IMG/VR virus record: IMGVR_UViG_3300027805_000070
Span: 1-26,965 of that record
DNA: 26,965 nt
Reading direction: 5' to 3' (one strand)
Source of the DNA: a virus
Shown here: positions 22,624 through 26,965 of the stretch, one piece after another
How the letters are laid out: each line of letters begins with the position of its first letter
Numbering within the stretch: position 1 is the stretch's first letter
Translations under genes and position numbers: made by a program
Notes under the pieces: model-generated
The model's database searches: none
The model's input: only the letters and a program-made list of their open reading frames with translations
What the model was told of the DNA's origin: nothing

Positions 22624-23256
22624 TTAGCTCTCAATAGCAACAGTTTGACGATCGCCCAAACGAGTAACGTCTTCAGTTTTTAATGCCGCAAGTGCTTGGT
22701 CGTACTTTTGTTGAAAGATTTGACGACTATCATTCTTTAAGAATGGCATTGCTTGCAATAGAGTACCAAAGAGCATTGCATTGGGGGCATTCTGAGTGAT
22801 CCAATTTGTTTGATTCTCAGAAGAAAGTGGTGAAATTCTTTCATAATACAGAACTTCAAACGTGTAAGCAGCATCTGGTGTAGGGGCTACAAGCCAATGC
22901 TCGTAGTCATAATCAGCATAATAGAGAGGCGTACCAGTGGCAGTGGCATCAGGCGCATATAGTTTCAAATACTCATACTTTCTCAACAAGACTGGCAATC
23001 TTTGGCCATCTTTAAGTATGTTCATTGACACAGTCTTGCGCCATCTTGCAGGCTTTGCGATTGTAGGATCACCAACGTTCATTGCGCTTTCAACAACTTG
23101 CAACTGCCCTAGCGTTTTAATTTGCTGAGCAATTTCAAATTCAGCCAAAGTAATAAATGTTGGGATTGCCTCAACGACTGCTTGGTCGCTACGTTCAAGA
23201 TACTGTAAAACAGTACTTGTTAAAGAGTCATAGGTTAGTACAAACGAGACGGTCAC
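22624..23256 (-). CDS. tail/head-tail adaptor protein (SU10 adaptor-like)
   Basis: A 210-residue protein. I choose GTG 23256, with GGAGA six bases upstream, rather than the TTG at 23292. LTSTVLQYLERSDQAVVEAI and EIAQQIKTLGQLQVVE give a helical first half; PLYYADYDYEHWLVAPTPD, YYERISPLSSENQTNWI and NAMLFGTLLQAMPFLKND-type blocks give the beta and helical second half, a pattern I know from the phage adaptor (SU10-type) family. It would sit under the portal and join head to tail hub. The start also overlaps the stop of a 20-codon upstream ORF. Confidence 0.7.
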   Translation of the reverse strand: MTVSFVLTYDSLTSTVLQYLERSDQAVVEAIPTFITLAEFEIAQQIKTLGQLQVVESAMNVGDPTIAKPARWRKTVSMNILKDGQRLPVLLRKYEYLKLYAPDATATGTPLYYADYDYEHWLVAPTPDAAYTFEVLYYERISPLSSENQTNWITQNAPNAMLFGTLLQAMPFLKNDSRQIFQQKYDQALAALKTEDVTRLGDRQTVAIES

Positions 23257-23315
23257 GCCAGTTCTCCACAAATAGAAATTTGTATTACGCAAAAACCATC
23301 TAGTTTTTTCACCAT
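23253..23315 (-). CDS. possible 20-residue leader ORF coupled to the adaptor gene
   Basis: ATG 23315 to TGA 23255-23253 encodes MVKKLDGFCVIQISICGELA. Its stop overlaps the GTG start of the adaptor gene in a GTGA junction, and it contains that gene's GGAGA Shine-Dalgarno. No clear RBS of its own is seen. It could be a translated leader that couples or moderates adaptor synthesis, or a chance ORF. Confidence 0.25.
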   Translation of the reverse strand: MVKKLDGFCVIQISICGELA

Positions 23316-23345
23316 TTTATACTTGTCTTAGTAAAAGTTATACAG

Positions 23346-23774
23346 TTATGCATAAACTCTTGTGCCGGCTCTATCAATAATCAGAGCTTGTCTGCGAGGA
23401 TTGCTCCTAGCAGTATTAGGAATACTAATATGTGTCCAACGGTCAAATTCTCGAATAACTTGGTCATAGCCAATCTCCGATGCAATAACAGCTTTAACGA
23501 CTTCATCAGGGGCCATGCCCGGAACACGAATATCCGCGGCACAACCAACCCGATGCTGACTAGTATCTTTAGAGCCAACAGCGTCGTTTACGGCTTTCGA
23601 CCGAAACGCGCTATTAACCATGATCGGCTTACCACCCAATACTGTCTTAACCTGCTCAAGAAAAGCTGCAAGGCGAGTAAGATTCGCCATTTCAGAGGCG
23701 TTAGGTTCATTGTTCAACTCCCTATGGTCTGTATGTGTTAATTCTTCTAAAGTAAAGTGTTCACTTAGGTTCAT
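23346..23774 (-). CDS. M15 family peptidase endolysin
   Basis: A 142-residue peptidase_M15_3-type enzyme. The fold starts FTLEELTHTDH; VNSAFRSKAVN (53-63) precedes the zinc site SQHRVGCAADIRV with H74 and D81, and WTHIS supplies H115; E109 sits where the catalytic acid is expected. All three zinc ligands are present, so it should be active. It cleaves peptide stems of peptidoglycan and acts as the lysis enzyme after the upstream holin opens the inner membrane. No signal peptide. Its start lies 14 bases inside the holin gene. Confidence 0.9.
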   Translation of the reverse strand: MNLSEHFTLEELTHTDHRELNNEPNASEMANLTRLAAFLEQVKTVLGGKPIMVNSAFRSKAVNDAVGSKDTSQHRVGCAADIRVPGMAPDEVVKAVIASEIGYDQVIREFDRWTHISIPNTARSNPRRQALIIDRAGTRVYA

Positions 23775-24171
23775 CTTTTTTAGCCTTCATATCCATAATC
23801 TTTTCAACTGTTCTGCCGCCAAAATAAGCCAGCATGATGAGTTGGCCCCATTCGCCTAAAAGTTTTACGTAGGACTCATTTACATCAATTTTCCACGCTG
23901 ACATTAAAGAAAAAGTGCAAAAGACTAATAAAATAAACACAAGGGTCATTGGGCGAATGTTCTTGGATAGCCAAGAATCTGATGCCATGTCTGCTTGCCA
24001 GCGTTTACTGGTTTCTTGCATAGCTACAGTATCAGCCTGTATTTCGGCTAGTTTGCCTTCTTGGGCTAGTTTGGCTAAGTCTAATTGGGCTTGTGCTTTA
24101 GCGGCTGGGTCAGGAATTAGCTTGTCAATCAGCTTCATGCCTACGCCAACAATAGTATCTAGTCCCAACAT
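23761..24171 (-). CDS. holin of the GTA/3TM type
   Basis: A 136-residue membrane protein. The N-terminal IDKLIPDPAAKAQAQLDLAK (about 15-34) is the signature of 3TM holins (GTA_holin_3TM), followed by a linker helix, SKNIRPMTLVFILLVFCTFS (69-88) and GEWGQLIMLAYFGGRTVEK (107-125). Two hydrophobic helices are clear (about 74-93 and 104-119); the N-terminal amphipathic helix would be the third segment. It forms inner-membrane lesions that release the M15 endolysin, encoded next. The ATG follows the upstream TAA with no gap. Confidence 0.85.
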   Translation of the reverse strand: MLGLDTIVGVGMKLIDKLIPDPAAKAQAQLDLAKLAQEGKLAEIQADTVAMQETSKRWQADMASDSWLSKNIRPMTLVFILLVFCTFSLMSAWKIDVNESYVKLLGEWGQLIMLAYFGGRTVEKIMDMKAKKDEPK

Positions 24172-24627
24172 TTAAAAAGCTCCTAAAATAAATTTCAACC
24201 ACAATGTAACTATTAACGCCGCCATAAAACAATAGAACTGAACTTGCCTTACTGCCTTCAAATCGTGCTGGAACTCTTCATTGTCTTTGCGTTCCATGTT
24301 CTCAATGTCTAACTTAATCCTAAGCAACGCGTCCCATTCTTTAGCGCCATACTTCTTTACAAAATCAATCTTTAACTTAGCCTCCTCATCGGAGATTTGC
24401 TTCTTATGTTTCCACTGTTCTAACGCTCTAATTAAAGCTCGTTCTTTCTTAAACTCTGCTTCTCGTCTTGCTCTAATTCTGTCTTGCGCTTGCTTTTGCG
24501 CTACATCTACTGCATCTTTTTGTATGTTCTCAATCTGCTTAGAAACAGACTTGCTCGCATCACGCGCAGAATCCAGCCCAGAACTAAGCCCCTTTACTCC
24601 ATCCAACAGCCCTAATGGATCTGGCAT
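24172..24627 (-). CDS. tail-anchored coiled-coil protein of the lysis cassette
   Basis: A 151-residue protein. Residues 20-125 are a nearly continuous charged coiled coil (KQIENIQKDAVDVAQKQAQD; KKQISDEEAKLKIDFVKKYG), and 131-149 are a single transmembrane helix close to the C-terminus (FYCFMAALIVTLWLKFILGA). It is directly upstream of the holin with no gap. A C-terminal anchor is opposite to a standard inner-membrane spanin (which has its anchor at the N-terminus), so a spanin role is unlikely; a lysis regulator or holin partner is possible. Confidence 0.6.
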   Translation of the reverse strand: MPDPLGLLDGVKGLSSGLDSARDASKSVSKQIENIQKDAVDVAQKQAQDRIRARREAEFKKERALIRALEQWKHKKQISDEEAKLKIDFVKKYGAKEWDALLRIKLDIENMERKDNEEFQHDLKAVRQVQFYCFMAALIVTLWLKFILGAF

Positions 24628-24652
24628 ATTTCAATGTCTTCTCCAATGGCTT

Positions 24653-24850
24653 TTATAAATGCGTCTTCATTACAAGACCAAGTAAAAGCAAAATAATTGC
24701 GCCTGTTGCGGTAACGAGAATGCCTTCAAGGCGCTTTAGCCTTGCATTCACGCTACGCATTTCTACTGCAATGCCTTCGTATCTGACAGCACATATATCA
24801 ATATGCGCGTCAATCTTTGCCTCAACTTCCAGCGCTGTCGCCATCACCAT
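24653..24850 (-). CDS. XhlA-like small membrane protein
   Basis: A 65-residue protein with an N-terminal amphipathic helix (VEMRSVNARLKRLEG, about 29-43) and one C-terminal transmembrane helix (about 44-61, ILVTATGAIILLLLGLV). This is the layout of XhlA, which assists host-cell lysis together with holins in Bacillus phages, and of comparable small proteins in proteobacterial phages. It overlaps the upstream gene by 29 bases. ATG 24844 is an alternative start two residues later. Confidence 0.6.
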   Translation of the reverse strand: MVMATALEVEAKIDAHIDICAVRYEGIAVEMRSVNARLKRLEGILVTATGAIILLLLGLVMKTHL

Positions 24851-24992
24851 TATCTTTCTGCTGTTGCTGTATGTACTCTTTACCTTCTTTTTGAATGGCC
24901 TCTACCAATTGATAAGACTCTTCATATGGGCGTTTACCTAAGTAAGCAAGAATAGCGTTAACTAAATTTGTTGACAAAGTGATTTTATCCAT
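24822..24992 (-). CDS. small conserved phage protein upstream of the lysis genes
   Basis: A 56-residue protein, MDKITLSTNLVNAILAYLGK then RPYEESYQLVEAIQKEG and a Gln/Asp/Gly-rich tail. The LVNxILxYLxxRPYxExxxLVxxI pattern is common in phages next to lysis or fibre genes; function unknown. It starts after AAGGA and a purine-rich stretch, and overlaps the XhlA-like gene by 29 bases in another frame. Confidence 0.7.
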   Translation of the reverse strand: MDKITLSTNLVNAILAYLGKRPYEESYQLVEAIQKEGKEYIQQQQKDNGDGDSAGS

Positions 24993-25019
24993 CTCTTTTA
25001 TTTCCTTTATAAGATTAAA

Positions 25020-25385
25020 TTAAACAGTTTCTACTTCAACCCAGTTTTGAGCTGTTTCATCCCAAGAATAAATCTTGTCGTCGGCTGGGTAAGGTACTGG
25101 AGACTCCCACAGGTAAGAGGTTTGGTTCATTGACCAGCTTGGGAATGGTTGCGGAGCAGCAAAGCCTGTGCCGTCCCATGTGTAGCCGATGCCTGCGTAA
25201 TTCTTGTGCAGTGGCTCACGACCGCTAGGCTGTCCGTCTTGACCGTAGTGAATACCGCCACGGGTATTGTAAGAAGTCTGTACCCATGAGGCTGGGTCAC
25301 CCAGCGCACCAGTTTGAATGAATGCGTCCTCGGCTACTACGACCTGAACGACAACGCCATTTTCTACTTTTGCATAATGTGCCAT
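25020..25385 (-). CDS. conserved marine/freshwater-phage tail-region protein
   Basis: A 121-residue protein, MAHYAKVENGVVVQVVVAED, then SWVQTSYNTRGGIHYG, KNYAGIGYTWDG, and PQPFPSWSMNQTSYLWESPV-type blocks near the end. I know this pattern from many cyanophages and marine phages in tail-fibre regions, where its function is unproven. All aromatic positions are kept. It overlaps the preceding stop in a TAATG junction, so it is translated along with the fibre-assembly-like protein. Confidence 0.75.
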   Translation of the reverse strand: MAHYAKVENGVVVQVVVAEDAFIQTGALGDPASWVQTSYNTRGGIHYGQDGQPSGREPLHKNYAGIGYTWDGTGFAAPQPFPSWSMNQTSYLWESPVPYPADDKIYSWDETAQNWVEVETV

Positions 25386-25819
25386 TAGATTGATACTCCT
25401 AAGTTAATTGCTTTAAGTTCTTCTACAGTAGTTGCAGCGGTGATGGCTGCTTCGGTTGACTGCGCCCATGCTACTACAGCCGCACGATAAGTTTCTACAT
25501 CGGCAGGGATGTCTACATTACGCTCGGCTTTGCGGATTACAAACCAGTCGGTGTGGGACAGGGTAATGTTAGCGTTTTGCTTAACCTTGGCAATGTGGTT
25601 AGATTTTAGACCTTTGGCTACTAGGCGCTCAGTGCTGTCTACCATAGCTGGCTGCCCATCAACTTCACCCAGTACTTTTACATACATTGGGTTTCCGTCT
25701 TGGTCAACCTCTTCACGGTCTTCTAGCTCTTTTGGTGTGGCAGAGTACGAGCCGTCTTGGTTTTGAGTTACCCAGTAGTATTGGTCGTCTGGGCGTACTT
25801 CGTCTTGTCTAATAAACAT
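25385..25819 (-). CDS. tail fibre assembly-like protein
   Basis: A 144-residue protein. NITLSHTDWFVIRKAERNVD (84-103) followed by PADVETYRAAVVAWAQSTEA matches the LSxTDWxVxRxxE...YRxxLR helix of phage tail fibre assembly chaperones and DUF4376-like proteins. The N-terminal half is beta-rich and less conserved. It lies directly after a receptor-binding protein gene, the usual place for such a chaperone, and would help trimerise or attach the fibre. Confidence 0.65.
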   Translation of the reverse strand: MFIRQDEVRPDDQYYWVTQNQDGSYSATPKELEDREEVDQDGNPMYVKVLGEVDGQPAMVDSTERLVAKGLKSNHIAKVKQNANITLSHTDWFVIRKAERNVDIPADVETYRAAVVAWAQSTEAAITAATTVEELKAINLGVSI

Positions 25820-25827
25820 ATTAGTTC

Positions 25828-26898
25828 CTATCGTGCGTTAGCGTATTTGAATGGGTTTTCGGCAAATGCTGCGTATATGTAAGTGCTGCCACTATTATTA
25901 TTTCCACCCCAGTTGTCACGGGGTTTAAAGCCGTTTGATAATATATCTAGATTAACAGTTGACCCATCAAACTCCGCATTAGATGCGTTTGGATATAAAA
26001 TCTTACTGCACTCGTTGAAAGTATCCCGTGCAGTATCGTAAATTACCCAGTTGTTACCCGCACTAGAAGATTCTTTTACTAGTACAAGCCGAGGTCTAAA
26101 CCCTAAATACACAAAAGGTCCATCAGTAGAGCCGTTGCCTGTATACGAGCCAAATGCAGAGTAGCCAGCTATTTGTGACCAGCAGTATGCTACATAAGTA
26201 CCGCCATTAGCGTTTGATAGCGTACTAGCTCCAACAGAAAATACTGTTGCTTCTGGATTATTTGAATCCCAAACATCAAAGTTTTGAGTGTTTGCCGAAG
26301 TAGTATTTAAGTTAATTACTTGTGTTCCAGCAATCCCAAATGCAGATGGAAGACTTGCATGATAGACAGCCCAATCTGTTGTGCTACCTCTTTGCTTAAC
26401 AATCATCATTCTTGGCGCAACACCCAACCCATGACCAATTCTAACGCCAGCACTTCCATTACCTGTATAAGTAACAACACTAAATCCGCTTGTTGTGTTT
26501 GCGCTTACCGATGAAGCAATTGATGGAACACCAGGAGAAACAGAGCCAACTGCAATAGTAGTTGCTGCGCCACCATTAGCCCAAGTCCATGCTACATAAG
26601 TAGAACCATTGACATTGACAGAATTATCAGAACCAACGGTAAATGTATTTCCGCTAAATGCTTGAATGACATTAGTGCCTGTGCTTTCAGCAGCAGTTGT
26701 ATTTGATTGTAGATGTCTATTACCGCCAGTAACCGTATTGGCAAGCCTGTGGTCATCTGAGCCACTTCTTAATTTTACCCATGCAAAACCAACATTATTA
26801 ATGCTAGGCACAGTTATTACTCTACCAGCTGAGCCGTTCCCCGTATAAGTAGTAGCATTAAAAAACAATTCGCCGTCAGGTATTGTTGGTGTAGGCAT
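25828..26898 (-). CDS. receptor-binding / tail fibre protein with three YTGNGS repeats (DUF7483-like)
   Basis: A 356-residue beta-rich protein built from three homologous units of about 100 residues. Each unit begins with YTGNGS (18-23, 144-149, 252-257) and ends in a (G/S)xTYVAWTW, GGTYVAYCW or GSTYIYAAF strand (about 98, 233 and 338). Inside unit 2, IGHGLGVAPRMMIVKQRGST and WAVYHASLP are typical of phage tail proteins with this repeat. It would bind the host surface. There is no good Shine-Dalgarno before ATG 26898, and the start lies 4 bases after the stop of an upstream fibre fragment; together they look like one split gene. Confidence 0.75.
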   Translation of the reverse strand: MPTPTIPDGELFFNATTYTGNGSAGRVITVPSINNVGFAWVKLRSGSDDHRLANTVTGGNRHLQSNTTAAESTGTNVIQAFSGNTFTVGSDNSVNVNGSTYVAWTWANGGAATTIAVGSVSPGVPSIASSVSANTTSGFSVVTYTGNGSAGVRIGHGLGVAPRMMIVKQRGSTTDWAVYHASLPSAFGIAGTQVINLNTTSANTQNFDVWDSNNPEATVFSVGASTLSNANGGTYVAYCWSQIAGYSAFGSYTGNGSTDGPFVYLGFRPRLVLVKESSSAGNNWVIYDTARDTFNECSKILYPNASNAEFDGSTVNLDILSNGFKPRDNWGGNNNSGSTYIYAAFAENPFKYANAR

Positions 26899-26902
26899 AG
26901 TC

Positions 26903-26965
26903 TTATATGTTGTAAGTGTTAAGGGCTAAGAAGCCTGTAGGTGGTGTGTAAGTAAATGGTTGTTG
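26903..26965 (-). CDS. C-terminal end of an upstream fibre protein (cut by the window edge)
   Basis: An open frame from the window edge to TAA (26905-26903) encodes 20 residues ending FTYTPPTGFLALNTYNI. The YTPPTGFxALNTxNL block is, from memory, the junction between a SPRY-like domain and a following YTGNGS repeat domain in phage fibre proteins. The fragment therefore belongs to the same protein type as the next gene. The rest lies outside the window. Confidence 0.65.
   Translation of the reverse strand, partial: QQPFTYTPPTGFLALNTYNI

Noticed and set aside
25828-26965. Diversity-generating retroelement target in the fibre genes
   Set aside because: No reverse transcriptase, template repeat or adenine-biased variable region was seen in the window.
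1-26965. tRNA genes, integrase, attachment site or insertion sequences
   Set aside because: No cloverleaf-like segment, recombinase gene or terminal inverted repeats were seen by eye; a tRNA scan would settle the first point.

Overview
The window is part of a tailed-phage genome (Caudoviricetes), AT-rich and densely packed, with most genes joined by ATGA or TAATG stop/start overlaps. Several points suggest a short-tailed (podovirus-like) phage of a Gram-negative host: a P22 gp10-like tail hub, an SU10-type adaptor, large Ala/Gly/Gln-rich internal virion proteins, a 3TM holin with an M15 peptidase, and a lipobox protein. The gene families are ones I associate with freshwater and marine phages. 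The host cannot be named from the sequence. Terminase, portal and capsid genes are absent and probably lie beyond position 26965.

The two halves converge. The + strand (1-13556) carries early and metabolic genes. Positions 1-1882 hold small accessory ORFs: two tandem paralogues that begin with the same 22 bases, an HNH-like protein, a zinc ribbon and a one-pass membrane peptide. A DUF932 gene (2023-2952) and a 172-aa phage protein (3042-3560) each follow their own leader and likely promoter, separated by a UUCG-capped terminator. A replication and nucleotide-metabolism block follows: MazG-like pyrophosphohydrolase, coiled-coil protein, putative zinc-containing ssDNA-binding protein, a lipoprotein, family A DNA polymerase with proofreading exonuclease, a Cas4/RecB-like Fe-S nuclease, a VRR-NUC nuclease and an SNF2-like helicase.

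At 10792-13383 lies the most interesting segment: a GT-B-like putative glycosyltransferase, a P-loop nucleotide kinase fused to a uracil-DNA-glycosylase-fold domain, and a thymidylate-synthase-family enzyme. The last has the residue pattern of T4 dCMP hydroxymethylase, including Asp where thymidylate synthase has Asn. Together they read as a DNA base (probably cytosine) hydroxymethylation and further modification pathway. The kinase/glycosylase-fold fusion is the part I cannot match to a described enzyme.

A strong hairpin at 13561-13579, with a T-tract on the - strand, separates the halves. The - strand (26965 down to 13601) carries late genes in this transcription order: receptor-binding/fibre proteins (the first apparently split by a short stop/restart), a tail-fibre-assembly-like protein, a small marine-phage-type tail protein, a lysis cassette (two small proteins, a tail-anchored coiled-coil protein, holin, M15 endolysin), the adaptor, a second fibre-like protein, the tail hub, two small proteins, and four large virion proteins. 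One of these four carries an M23 peptidase domain with an unusual third zinc-ligand position.
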